Assembly: GCF_020131355.1 (NCBI RefSeq)
Contig: NZ_JAHLEL010000009.1
Coordinates: 208,221 to 272,220, forward strand
DNA from: Pseudonocardia sp. ICBG1293
Lineage (GTDB): Bacteria > Actinomycetota > Actinomycetes > Mycobacteriales > Pseudonocardiaceae
Reading direction: 5' to 3'
Length of the DNA: 64,000 bases
Part shown: one piece after another, positions 1 to 8,200 of the stretch
Layout: every line of letters begins with the position of its first letter
How positions within the stretch are numbered: position 1 is the first letter of the stretch
Notes under the pieces: model-generated
What the model saw: the letters and a program-made list of their open reading frames with translations, nothing else
Databases searched by the model: none
What the model was told of the DNA's origin: nothing
Program-made: the position numbers and the translations under genes

Positions 1-193
1 GGGCTGTTCGTCGGGCTGTCCGCGTTCGCCCCCGGCCTGATGGCGACGCCGGTCGCCGGCTCGGTCAACCTCGGTTTCGTGCTCGGGCTGGCGCAGTTCG
101 CGACCACCCTGCTGATCGTGGCCGCCTACCGGCGCTTCGCCGCCCGCCGGCTGGACCCGGCCGTGGCCGAGCTGCGCGCCCGCTACGGGGCCG
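1..193 (+). CDS. DUF485 family membrane protein, C-terminal part (5' truncated by window edge)
   Basis: The window opens inside this gene, reading in frame from base 1. The visible part carries the family signature: a stretch resembling FAPGLMATPVAGSVNLG, a hydrophobic segment, then RRLDPAVAELRARYG. DUF485 proteins are small two-helix membrane proteins encoded directly upstream of acetate/solute:cation symporters, as yjcH is to actP in E. coli, and the next gene is such a symporter. The frame has no stop where the gene should end. A TGA at 195-197 overlaps the symporter GTG but lies in another frame, so a one-base deletion near 187-194 (GGGGCCGG) is suspected. The end given is the base before the symporter start. 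Confidence 0.7.
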
Positions 194-1761
194 GTGACCG
201 GCCCCGAACAGATCGGCGACCCGATCCTGAACATGGCCGTGTTCGGGGTGTTCGTCCTGGCCACCCTGGGGCTGGTCTACCGGGTCAGCCACCGCGCCGA
301 CACCCCGGACGACTACTACGCCGCGGGCGGCGGCTTCGGCGGCGCCCAGAACGGTGTGGCGATGTCCGGCGACTTCCTGTCCGCCGCCTCGTTCCTCGGG
401 ATCTCCGGGGCCATCGCGATCTACGGCTACGACGGCTTCGTCTACTCGGTCAGCTGGGTCGTCGCCTGGCTCGTCGCGCTGCTGGTCGTCGGGGAGGGGC
501 TGCGCAACACCGGCCGGTTCACGATGGGCGACGTCATGGCCTACCGGCTGCGGCAGAGCCCCGTCCGGGCCGCGGCGGCGACCTCGACACTGATCATCTC
601 GCTCGTGTACATGGTCGCCCAGATGGCGGGTGCGGGCAGCCTGATCGCGCTGTTGCTGGACATCCACTCGGTGGCCGGCCAGTCGGCGATGATCGTGCTC
701 GTCGGTGTCGTGATGCTGGCCTACGTGCTGCTCGGCGGGATGCGTGGCACGACCTGGGTGCAGATCGTCAAGGCGGTGCTGCTGCTGACCTGCGTCGCCG
801 CACTGGCCGCGTTCGTGCTCGGACGGTTCGGGCTGAACCTGTCCGAGCTGTTCGGGGAGGCCGCGGAGGTGAGCCCGCTCGGCGGTGCGCTGCTGGAGCC
901 CGGGGGCTGGTACGGCGGCGGGCTCGCCCAGCGGATCGACTTCCTGTCCCTGGGGCTGGCGCTCGTGCTCGGCATCTCCAGCCTCCCGCACGTGCTCATG
1001 CGCTTCTTCACCGTCCCGGACGCGGTCCAGGCGCGCCGCTCGGTCACCTGGTGCTCCTGGCTGATGGTGGTCTTCTACCTGTGCATCCTCGTGGTCGGGT
1101 TCGGCGCGGCCGTCGTCGTCGGCCGGGACCGGATCCTCGCCGCGCCGGGCGGGGCGAACTCGGCCGCGCCGCTGCTGGCCTACGAGATCGGCGGCACCGC
1201 GGTGCTGGGGTTCGTCGCGGCGGTCGCGTTCGCGACGATCCTCGCGGTGGTCGCGGGCCTGACGCTGACCGCGTCGGCGTCCTTCGCGCACGACGTGTAC
1301 GCCTCGATCCTGCGCCGTGGCCGGGCCGAGCCCGCCGACGAGATCAGGGTCGCCCGGCGCACGGCGGTCGTCATCGGTGCGGCGGCCATCGTGGGCGGGG
1401 TCGTCGCCCGGGATCTCAACGTCGCGTTCCTGGTGTCGCTGGCGCCGCGTCGGCGAACCTGCCGACGATCGTGTTCGCGTTGTTCTGGCCCCGCTTCGCG
1501 ACCCGCGGCGCGCTGTGGAGCATCTACACCGGTCTGGCCGGCTCGGTGCTGCTCATCGTGTTCTCGACGACGGTCAGCGGCACTCCGTCGTCGCTGTTCC
1601 CGGGGGTTGACCTGGCGTGGTTCCCGCTCACCAACCCGGCGATCGTGTCGGTGCCGCTGGCCTTCCTCGCCGGCGTGCTGGGGACGCTGACCTCGCGCAG
1701 GGCGGACGACCCGTACCTCGCCCGGGAGATGGCGGTCCGGTCGGTCACCGGGCTGTCCTGA
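194..1761 (+). pseudogene. actP: Solute:sodium symporter, ActP-like, frameshifted by an apparent 10-bp deletion
   Basis: This is a sodium/solute symporter (SSS) family permease of the acetate permease type, with a dozen or so hydrophobic segments in the inner membrane. Starting at GTG 194, the frame gives family sequence such as LNMAVFGVFV, DDYYAAGGG and GDFLSAASFLGISG up to NVAFLVSL (codon 416, near 1441). The matching continuation ASANLPTIVFALFWPRF lies in a different frame and runs to the stop at 1759-1761. The family has about four residues between VSL and AASAN, but only two bases remain (1442-1443), so about 10 bp are missing. Translated as is, the last ~100 residues (the final membrane segments) are lost. 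It is either a genuine pseudogene or a sequence error. It was probably co-transcribed with the upstream DUF485 gene. Confidence 0.82.
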
Positions 1762-1806
1762 CCGGGCCGTCCTGACCGGGCCGTCCCGGCCGGCCGGGAC
1801 GGGGGA

Positions 1807-1832
1807 GCGGTCGCGCGGACCCGCGCGACCGC
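1807..1832. terminator. Bidirectional terminator-like hairpin between symporter and ppa
   Basis: A perfect 12-bp inverted repeat (GCGGTCGCGCGG / CCGCGCGACCGC) with a 2-base loop lies between two convergent genes. There is no T tract, as is usual for high-GC actinobacteria. Confidence 0.7.
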
Positions 1833-1839
1833 CCGTCGT

Positions 1840-2328
1840 CTAGTGCCCGGCGGCCTTCGCGCGGTCGTAGGACGCCTTGATCTCGCGCTCGGCGTCGGCC
1901 CGGCCGACCCAGGACGCGCCCTCGACACTCTTGCCCGGCTCGAGGGTCTTGTAGATCTCGAAGAAGTGCTGGATCTCCGCCCGGTCGAACTCGGCCAGGT
2001 GGTGGATGTCGCGCAGGTGCTCCTGGCGGGGGTCGTCCGACGGGACGCAGAGGACCTTGTCGTCGCCGCCCTTCTCGTCCTTCATCCGGAACATGCCGAT
2101 CGCGCGGGAGCGGATGACGCACCCCGGGAAGGTCGGCTCCTGCACCAGGACCAGGGCGTCCAGCGGGTCCCCGTCCTCGCCCAGGGTGTCGTCGATGAAC
2201 CCGTAGTCGGCGGGGTACTGGGTGGCGGTGAACAGGGTGCGGTCGAGCCGGATACGTCCGGTCTCGTGATCGACCTCGTACTTGTTCCGGCCGCCCTTGG
2301 GGATTTCGATGGTGACGTCGAAGTCCAC
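1840..2328 (-). CDS. ppa: Inorganic pyrophosphatase, family I
   Basis: Cytosolic enzyme that hydrolyses pyrophosphate to phosphate and so pulls biosynthetic reactions forward. The 162-residue product is full length for a bacterial family I enzyme. It contains the signature DGDPLDALV for Mg2+ and substrate binding, the conserved [11 protein letters not shown] near the N-terminus, and YPADYGFI. It starts at GTG with an AAGGAG ribosome binding site about 9 nt upstream. It is divergent from the dacB-like gene, the same neighbour as in mycobacteria (Rv3628/Rv3627c). Confidence 0.96.
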   Translation of the reverse strand: MDFDVTIEIPKGGRNKYEVDHETGRIRLDRTLFTATQYPADYGFIDDTLGEDGDPLDALVLVQEPTFPGCVIRSRAIGMFRMKDEKGGDDKVLCVPSDDPRQEHLRDIHHLAEFDRAEIQHFFEIYKTLEPGKSVEGASWVGRADAEREIKASYDRAKAAGH

Positions 2329-2383
2329 GGTTCGTTGCTCCTTGAAGAGGGTCAGCGGTCTGGTGTCACGGCTCCACCGGATC

Positions 2384-2410
2384 GCGGGCGGGGCCGCCGG
2401 CCCCGCCCGC
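2384..2410. other. 12-bp perfect hairpin in the ppa/dacB divergent region
   Basis: GCGGGCGGGGCC pairs with GGCCCCGCCCGC across a 3-base loop. It lies 56 bp upstream of ppa and about 146 bp upstream of dacB. It could be an attenuator or insulator between the two divergent transcripts; no function is shown. Confidence 0.45.
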
Positions 2411-2555
2411 TCCGGCGGTGCCGGTGCTGCCCCCTAGTGTGAGGGACCGGGTGGGCACGGGTGCACGCCGGTGAGCGCGGAGCGGGCCGATGTGTCCCGC
2501 GTCGCACCGCCGTGCGGGCAGGCCGTCCGCCGGACGAGCAGGTACGGGAGGGTCC

Positions 2556-3965
2556 GTGGGACGCAGGCATCGCCGGCCGGAGCGCAGCTACCGGCGGTTC
2601 GCCGTGGTCGCGGTCGCGGTGATGGCACTGGCCTCGCTGTTCGGCGCCGTCGCACTGGCCGGGCCGGACGCCCGCAGCTCGTTCGGGCTCGGCAGCACCG
2701 CCACCCCGTACCCGCCGGTCCCGATGCCCGCCCTGCGTCCGCTCACCCCGACCGCGCCGGTGCCCAGCGCCGCCGGCATCACCGAGGCCCTGTCCTCGCA
2801 GCTCGACGCACCCGAGCTCGGAGAGGTCACCGGGGTGGTCATGGACTCGGCCGCGCCGCGCGGGGTGCGGCCGATCTGGGAGCGCGACGGCGACCGCGCG
2901 ATGGTCCCCGGGTCCACGACGAAGCTGCTCACGGCGGCGGCCGCACTGCTGTCGCTGAACCCGACCGACCGGCTCGCGACCCGGGTCGTGCCGGGCCCGA
3001 CCCCGGACTCGGTCGTCCTCGTCGGGGCGGGCGACCCGTCGCTCACCGCGCTCCCGGACGGCCAGGACGGGCTCTACCCGGAGCCGGCCCGCATCGCCGA
3101 CCTCGCCGACCAGGTCCGCAAGGCGGTCGGCCGCCCGATCACGACCGTCTACACCGACACCAGCCTGTGGACGGGCCCGGCCGAGTCCCCGGGCTGGGGC
3201 CCCACCGACGTCGCCGACGGCTACGTCGCGCCGATGTCGGCGCTGATGCTCGACGGCGGCCGTACCGACCCGCAGCAGCAGGACGGCCCGCGCAGCACCG
3301 ACCCGGCCGCGGCGGCGGGCCGGGCGCTGGCCCGCGCGCTCGACGCCTCCGACGTCCGCGAGGGCGTCGCCGCGGCCAACGCGCCCGTGCTGGGCAGCGT
3401 GTCCTCCCCGCCGATCGCGAGCCTCGTCGAGTACATGCTGACCGCCTCGGACAACGTCACCGCCGAGGCGATGGCCCGCCAGGTCGCGGTGTCCAAGGAC
3501 GGCGAGGCCTCGTTCGACGGCGCGTCCAGGGCCGTCACGGAGGCCCTGGTGCAGGCCGGCTACGACGTGTCCGGGCTCCAGCTCGCCGACGGCAGCGGCC
3601 TGTCCCGGGACAACCTGATCCCGGCCCGGCTGCTCGGCGCGGTGCTGTCCTCGGCCGCGGCCCAGTCCGACAGCCCCACCGACGTGCAGTTCCTGCGCCC
3701 GATCCTCACCGGGCTGCCGGTCGCGGGCGGCGGTGGCACGCTCGCCGACCGGTTCGGCGACCCGCGGTCGGTGGCCGGTCGCGGCGTGGTCCGCGCCAAG
3801 ACCGGCACCCTGTCCGGCGCCTCCAGCCTCGCCGGTGTCGTCACCGACGTCGACGGCAGGCTGCTCGTCTTCGCGCTGCTGTCCAACGGCACCTCGCCCG
3901 CCGACGCCCGGCCCGCGCTGGACCGCATCGCGGCGACCCTGTCGCGCTGCGGCTGCCGCGGCTGA
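2556..3965 (+). CDS. dacB: D-alanyl-D-alanine carboxypeptidase/endopeptidase, PBP4 (S13) type
   Basis: Penicillin-binding protein of peptidase family S13 that trims or cleaves peptidoglycan peptides outside the membrane. The 469-residue product has an N-terminal membrane anchor or signal (FAVVAVAVMALASLFGAVALA). It carries the three serine-acyltransferase motifs: SxxK in PGSTTKLLTA (about residue 119), SxN in TASDNVTAE (about 298) and KTG in RAKTGTLSG (about 414). GTG 2556 is chosen because GGGAGG lies just upstream and the basic n-region follows. M. tuberculosis has the homologue Rv3627c in the same position. Confidence 0.93.
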   Translation: MGRRHRRPERSYRRFAVVAVAVMALASLFGAVALAGPDARSSFGLGSTATPYPPVPMPALRPLTPTAPVPSAAGITEALSSQLDAPELGEVTGVVMDSAAPRGVRPIWERDGDRAMVPGSTTKLLTAAAALLSLNPTDRLATRVVPGPTPDSVVLVGAGDPSLTALPDGQDGLYPEPARIADLADQVRKAVGRPITTVYTDTSLWTGPAESPGWGPTDVADGYVAPMSALMLDGGRTDPQQQDGPRSTDPAAAAGRALARALDASDVREGVAAANAPVLGSVSSPPIASLVEYMLTASDNVTAEAMARQVAVSKDGEASFDGASRAVTEALVQAGYDVSGLQLADGSGLSRDNLIPARLLGAVLSSAAAQSDSPTDVQFLRPILTGLPVAGGGGTLADRFGDPRSVAGRGVVRAKTGTLSGASSLAGVVTDVDGRLLVFALLSNGTSPADARPALDRIAATLSRCGCRG

Positions 3966-3993
3966 CCCGGTCTCGCGCCCCCGCCCCCGCGGG

Positions 3994-3999
3994 TAGCGT
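3994..3999 (+). promoter_or_regulatory. -10 element TAGCGT, leaderless spacing
   Basis: TAGCGT ends 7 nt before the ATG at 4007 and no ribosome binding site is seen, so transcription probably begins at or next to the start codon. Confidence 0.5.
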
Positions 4000-4006
4000 G
4001 GGACGC

Positions 4007-5089
4007 ATGGAGACCGACACGACCGGCCCGGTCACCGGCGCCGGACCCGCCCGTCCCGGCGCCGGGTTGCCGGTGAACTGGTCCCTGGCCGCGTCGACGG
4101 CGGCCTCGCTGATGCCCGCGGGCCCCCGGACCACCCCGGCGGTGGCGGGCGCGCTGGTGGACCGCCTGCGCACCGACTCCGCCCGCGCCGAGGGACACGT
4201 CCGCGAGGTCACCGGGCTCGGGGCCGACCTGCCGCTGCTTCCAGCCGACGTGCTGGACCGGCCCGCCTGGGCGCGGGCCGCCGTCGGGGGGATGGAGGCG
4301 CTGACCTCCGGCGCCCGGCTGCCCGACTCGCCGTGGCCGCTGCGTGCGGTCACCGCCGCCGGCTCCGGGGTCCAGCTCGGCGCGCTGCTCGCCTACATGG
4401 GCGCCCGGGTACTGGGCCAGTACGACCCGTTCGGTGGCCCCGGCGGGGCGGGCCGGCTCATCGTCGTCGCCCCGAACGTCTACGCCGCCTCGCGCTCGCT
4501 CGACGTCGACGGCGACCAGTTCGGCCTCTGGGTCTGCCTGCACGAGGCCACCCACCGGCTCCAGTTCACCGCGGTGCCCTGGCTGCGCGACCACTTCGCC
4601 GGGCTGGTCACCGAGCTGCTGTCCCTGCAGGAGCCGGACACCGCGCGGCTCGCCCGGCTGCCCGACGCGATCCGCGCGCTGCGCGGCGAGGACGACCGCA
4701 AGGCCGACGTGCTCGCCCTGGTCGAGCTGCTGCAGGGCCCCGAGCAGCGGGCCGTGCTCGACCGGCTGCTGGCCCTGTCCACGCTGCTGGAGGGCCACGC
4801 GGACCACGTCATGGACGCCGTCGGGCCGGACGTGGTCCCCGACGTCGCGCTCATCCGGCGCCGGTTCACCGAGCGCCGCCGCGGCGGCGGGCTGATCGAC
4901 CGGATCCTGCGCGCGCTGCTCGGGGTCGAGGCGAAGATGCGCCAGTACGCCGTCGGCGCCGCGTTCTGCCGGGCGGTCGAGCGCGAGGCCGGGATGGCCG
5001 GGATCAACCGGGCCTGGGAGTCGCCGCAGACCCTGCCGACCCGCGCCGAGCTGGACGACCCCGCCGCGTGGCTGCGCCGCGTCGGCTGA
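4007..5089 (+). CDS. Zinc-dependent metalloprotease-like protein, DUF2342 (F420-biosynthesis-associated family)
   Basis: The 360-residue protein belongs to the actinobacterial DUF2342 zincin-like family, homologous to Rv3626c. It contains an HExxH zinc motif in CLHEATHRLQF (about residue 179) and a downstream helix LLEGHADHVMDAVGPD, which could supply the third ligand. The family is named for its co-occurrence with F420 genes, but its substrate is unknown. There is no signal peptide. It precedes tilS and hpt exactly as in mycobacteria, and its stop overlaps the proposed tilS start. Confidence 0.9.
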   Translation: METDTTGPVTGAGPARPGAGLPVNWSLAASTAASLMPAGPRTTPAVAGALVDRLRTDSARAEGHVREVTGLGADLPLLPADVLDRPAWARAAVGGMEALTSGARLPDSPWPLRAVTAAGSGVQLGALLAYMGARVLGQYDPFGGPGGAGRLIVVAPNVYAASRSLDVDGDQFGLWVCLHEATHRLQFTAVPWLRDHFAGLVTELLSLQEPDTARLARLPDAIRALRGEDDRKADVLALVELLQGPEQRAVLDRLLALSTLLEGHADHVMDAVGPDVVPDVALIRRRFTERRRGGGLIDRILRALLGVEAKMRQYAVGAAFCRAVEREAGMAGINRAWESPQTLPTRAELDDPAAWLRRVG

Positions 5090-6204
5090 CCGGACCGGAT
5101 CCGTCCGGGGCCGCGGCGGGCCGGGTCCGGCGTGCGGTGCGGGCCGCGCTGCAGCGACTGCCCGGTGACGCGGCGGCCGCTCCGCCGCTGGTCGGCTGCT
5201 CGGGCGGCGCCGACTCCACCGCGCTGCTACTCGCCGTCCGGGAGGCGGTCGAGGGGCCGGTGCACGCGGCCGTCGTCGACCACGGGCTGCAGGACGGGTC
5301 CGCGGAGCGGTCGGCCGAGCTCGCCGCGTGGCTGCGGGGACTCGGGGTGGCCGCGGAGGTGCACCCGGTCGTCGTCGGTGCCACGGGCGGGCCGGAGGGC
5401 GCGGCCCGGGCCGCCCGGTACGCGGCGCTGCGGGCGGCGCGGCCGTCGCCGTCGTCGCCGGTGCTGCTCGGACACACCCTCGACGACCAGGCCGAGACCG
5501 TCCTGCTGGGACTCGGCCGGGGCTCCGGGGCCCGATCGTTGTCCGGGATGCGGGAGTGGTCCGAGCCGTGGTCGCGCCCGCTGCTGGGGGTGCGCCGGGC
5601 CGACACCGTCGCGGTGTGCGCCGCCGCGGGCGTCGAGGTCTGGGCCGACCCGCACAACGGCGACCCCCGCTTCGCCCGGTCCCGGCTGCGCCACGAGGTG
5701 CTGCCGCTGCTGGAGGAGGTCCTGGGCGGTGGGGTCGCGGCCGCGCTGGCCCGCACCGCCGACCAGCTCCACGACGACGACGCCGCCCTCTCCGCCGCTG
5801 CCGCCCGGTTGCTGGTCCCGGCCCGGGTGGCCACGGACGGTGAGCGGGCGGCGCCGGCGGGGACGCCGGCGCCGGGTGATCCCGGTGACAGCGGACCACC
5901 ACGGGGTGCCGTCCCGGTGGACCCCACCGACCCCGTCGCGGGGGCCGGTGGGGGTGTCGACTGCGCGCTCGACGTGGCGGTACTGGCCGGTGCCGAGCCC
6001 GCCGTACGACGCCGGGTCCTGCGGGAATGGCTCACCGGGGCGGGCGTGCGCGCGCTCACCGACGCGCAGCTGCGCGCCGCCGACGATCTCGTCGGGGCCT
6101 GGCGGGGGCAGGGCGGACCCGCGCTGGGCGGCGGCTTGGAGCTGACCCGCGCCCGTGGCAGGCTCGTGCTGCGCCGCCGCAGCCGGCCGCGTGACCGGGC
6201 GTGA
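5086..6204 (+). CDS. tilS: tRNA(Ile)-lysidine synthase
   Basis: ATP-dependent enzyme that adds lysine to C34 of the CAU-anticodon tRNA-Ile, allowing AUA decoding. The N-type PP-loop motif is seen in [12 protein letters not shown], followed by [18 protein letters not shown] and the [13 protein letters not shown] region. Near the middle of the C-terminal half is a Pro/Gly/Ala-rich insertion (about residues 245-285). The first canonical start is GTG 5137, but upstream codons still read like the family's N-terminus ([11 protein letters not shown]). A CTG at 5086 forms a CTGA overlap with the previous stop, and I list that start. If CTG is not used, the protein is 17 residues shorter. Confidence 0.88.
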   Translation: MTGPDPSGAAAGRVRRAVRAALQRLPGDAAAAPPLVGCSGGADSTALLLAVREAVEGPVHAAVVDHGLQDGSAERSAELAAWLRGLGVAAEVHPVVVGATGGPEGAARAARYAALRAARPSPSSPVLLGHTLDDQAETVLLGLGRGSGARSLSGMREWSEPWSRPLLGVRRADTVAVCAAAGVEVWADPHNGDPRFARSRLRHEVLPLLEEVLGGGVAAALARTADQLHDDDAALSAAAARLLVPARVATDGERAAPAGTPAPGDPGDSGPPRGAVPVDPTDPVAGAGGGVDCALDVAVLAGAEPAVRRRVLREWLTGAGVRALTDAQLRAADDLVGAWRGQGGPALGGGLELTRARGRLVLRRRSRPRDRA

Positions 6205-6262
6205 CCGCGGGCCCGGTGAAGGCGTCGACCGGGCCGTCACACGGTCCGTGCGAGGGGGTCGG

Positions 6263-6823
6263 GTGTACGACGGGGACATCTCCTCGGTGCTGGTCACCGA
6301 GGAGCAGGTGCGCGAGAAGACCGCGGAGCTGGCGCAGCAGATCGCCGGGGACTACGCCGATCTCGTGCGCGACGGCCGCGAGTCCGACCTCGTGCTGATC
6401 GGCGTCCTCAAGGGCGCCGTCATGTTCATGACCGACTTCGCCCGCGCGCTGCCCATCCCGGCCCAGCTGGAGTTCATGGCGGTCAGCTCCTACGGCTCGT
6501 CGACCTCGTCGTCGGGGGTCGTGCGGATCCTCAAGGACCTCGACCGCGACATCGCGGGGCGGCACGTGCTGATCGTCGAGGACATCATCGACTCCGGGCT
6601 GACGCTGAACTGGCTGCTGGGCAACCTGCAGACCCGCTCGCCGGCGTCGCTGGAGGTCGTGACGCTGCTGCGCAAGCCGGACGCGGTGAAGGTGGACGTG
6701 CCGGTCCGCTACGTCGGATTCGACATCCCGAACGAGTTCGTCGTCGGCTACGGCCTCGACTACGCCGAGCGCTACCGCGACCTGCCCTACATCGGCACGC
6801 TCGACCCGTCGGTCTACGCCTGA
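6263..6823 (+). CDS. hpt: Hypoxanthine phosphoribosyltransferase
   Basis: Purine salvage enzyme that converts hypoxanthine or guanine plus PRPP to IMP or GMP in the cytosol. The PRPP-binding signature is clear in [14 protein letters not shown] (about residue 105). [15 protein letters not shown] and [18 protein letters not shown] are also typical. The 186-residue length is normal. GTG 6263 follows a GAGGGGG-like ribosome binding site; GTG 6248 is an in-frame alternative. It follows tilS, the conserved actinobacterial order. Confidence 0.95.
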   Translation: MYDGDISSVLVTEEQVREKTAELAQQIAGDYADLVRDGRESDLVLIGVLKGAVMFMTDFARALPIPAQLEFMAVSSYGSSTSSSGVVRILKDLDRDIAGRHVLIVEDIIDSGLTLNWLLGNLQTRSPASLEVVTLLRKPDAVKVDVPVRYVGFDIPNEFVVGYGLDYAERYRDLPYIGTLDPSVYA

Positions 6824-6845
6824 GGACCGGCCCGGCCGCGGCGGC

Positions 6846-7856
6846 TCAGCCGAGACCGGGCCCGGCCGGGGTCGCCAGCGCCCGCGGGTCCACCCCGGGC
6901 GGGGCCGCGGTGAACGCGGGTCCACCCGCGAGCGCCAGGCCGGCGGGGCCGTCGGTGCGCGTGGCGTAGTCCAGCGCCCTGCCCAGGTCGGTGTACTCGA
7001 CGCTGGGCAGGTCGTCGGTGGTGGTGAGGCTGGACAGCACCCCGATCGCGCGGCCCTGGGCGTCGAGCAGCGGGCTGCCCGACTCCCCGGCCACCCCGTC
7101 CTGCACGGCGAAGACCGCGTGGCCCCAGCCGCCGCCGACCTCGGCGGCGGCCGCGCCGGACCGCACCCCGACCGCCCGCCCGCCGTCGGCACCCGGCGGG
7201 TTGGTCAGGCCGTAGACCGGCGTGCCCGCGGGCAGCGGCACGGTGCGGACCCCGGCGGGACCGCCGAAGAACGGCACCGCGGACCCCACCGAGGGGCGGG
7301 CGCCGGTGGGGAGTTCGACGAGTGCGAGGTCGTTGTAGGCGCAGGCGTCGGGGTCGCGCTCCCCCCGGGCCTGCATGGTGTTCCACGAGCTCCAGGCCAG
7401 GGTCCCGGTGACCGTGCCGTCGCGGCCGTGCACGAGCACCGGCGTGCCCAGCGGCACCGCGTCGGAGGTGCAGCCGTCGGTCTCTGTCTCGTCGCCGGTG
7501 CCGCCGCAGTGCGCGGCCTGGCCGAGGAAGGTGCGCTCGCCCGCGGTGAACACGAACCCGGCCGTGCACAGGCCTGCCCCGGTGGTCTCGGTCACGGTGC
7601 CCGGTCCGATCGACGCGGGACCCGCCACGACGGCCGGGAACGGCGCCGGGTCGCCCGCCTCGGCCCGTGCGGTGGTGGCCGGCGGGGCGGGCGCGACCGG
7701 CGGGGTCGGCGCGGACACCGCGGGCGGCGCGATCGCGGGCACCGCGACGGCCGTCCCCGCCGGCATGGTGAACACCGCCAGTGCCGCCGCGGCGGCGAGA
7801 CCGGTGGCGAGCACCGACACCGTCCGCCGGGGTCCGGCCACCGTGTCCCGTGCCAT
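6846..7856 (-). CDS. Secreted trypsin-like serine protease (chymotrypsin fold)
   Basis: The 336-residue product has a signal peptide (basic [11 protein letters not shown], then a hydrophobic Ala-rich core) and an Ala/Pro-rich linker. A chymotrypsin-like domain follows. The triad is visible: His in GQAAHCGG, Asp in [11 protein letters not shown], Ser in [10 protein letters not shown]. Paired cysteines (LCTAG/AAHCGG and GCTSD/CAYND) fit an extracellular protein. ATG 7856 is chosen for the GGGAGG upstream and for the signal peptide. Substrate is unknown. The gene is divergent from ftsH and is not part of the conserved block, so it is probably accessory. Confidence 0.85.
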   Translation of the reverse strand: MARDTVAGPRRTVSVLATGLAAAAALAVFTMPAGTAVAVPAIAPPAVSAPTPPVAPAPPATTARAEAGDPAPFPAVVAGPASIGPGTVTETTGAGLCTAGFVFTAGERTFLGQAAHCGGTGDETETDGCTSDAVPLGTPVLVHGRDGTVTGTLAWSSWNTMQARGERDPDACAYNDLALVELPTGARPSVGSAVPFFGGPAGVRTVPLPAGTPVYGLTNPPGADGGRAVGVRSGAAAAEVGGGWGHAVFAVQDGVAGESGSPLLDAQGRAIGVLSSLTTTDDLPSVEYTDLGRALDYATRTDGPAGLALAGGPAFTAAPPGVDPRALATPAGPGLG

Positions 7857-8200
7857 CCGATCGTCCCTCCCGACCCGCAGACCATCGCCGCTGGACCGGA
7901 CGGAGCAGGCGCCGCTGCCCTCCGCCGCCGTCCGGGTACCGAGCGTGCTGCACAGTTGTCCCACACCACGGCGTCGCCGTGTGCGCCGGGACACCCCTGT
8001 GGGGGAACCGGGCAGGTCGTCGGTTCGTTCACCGAGCGGCCGCCCGCTCACCGGGCGGTCCGGCCAGGTCCGTCCGGAGCACTCCACCCACCGTGGGGCT
8101 ATCCTGGCGGGTCAGGGCCCTCCGGCGGGGCGGTACACCGTCCGCCGCCGCTGCCGAGAACCACTCCCGGGAAGGTGAAGGCCACCCAGGCCGACGTTGC
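7857..8200. other. Divergent intergenic region, protease/ftsH
   Basis: 344 bp with no gene. A -10-like TATCCT at 8100-8105 faces ftsH and would give a leader of roughly 90 nt. GAAGGTGAAG at 8171-8180 is the only ribosome-binding-site-like stretch and is unusually far (about 20 nt) from the ATG. Confidence 0.4.
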
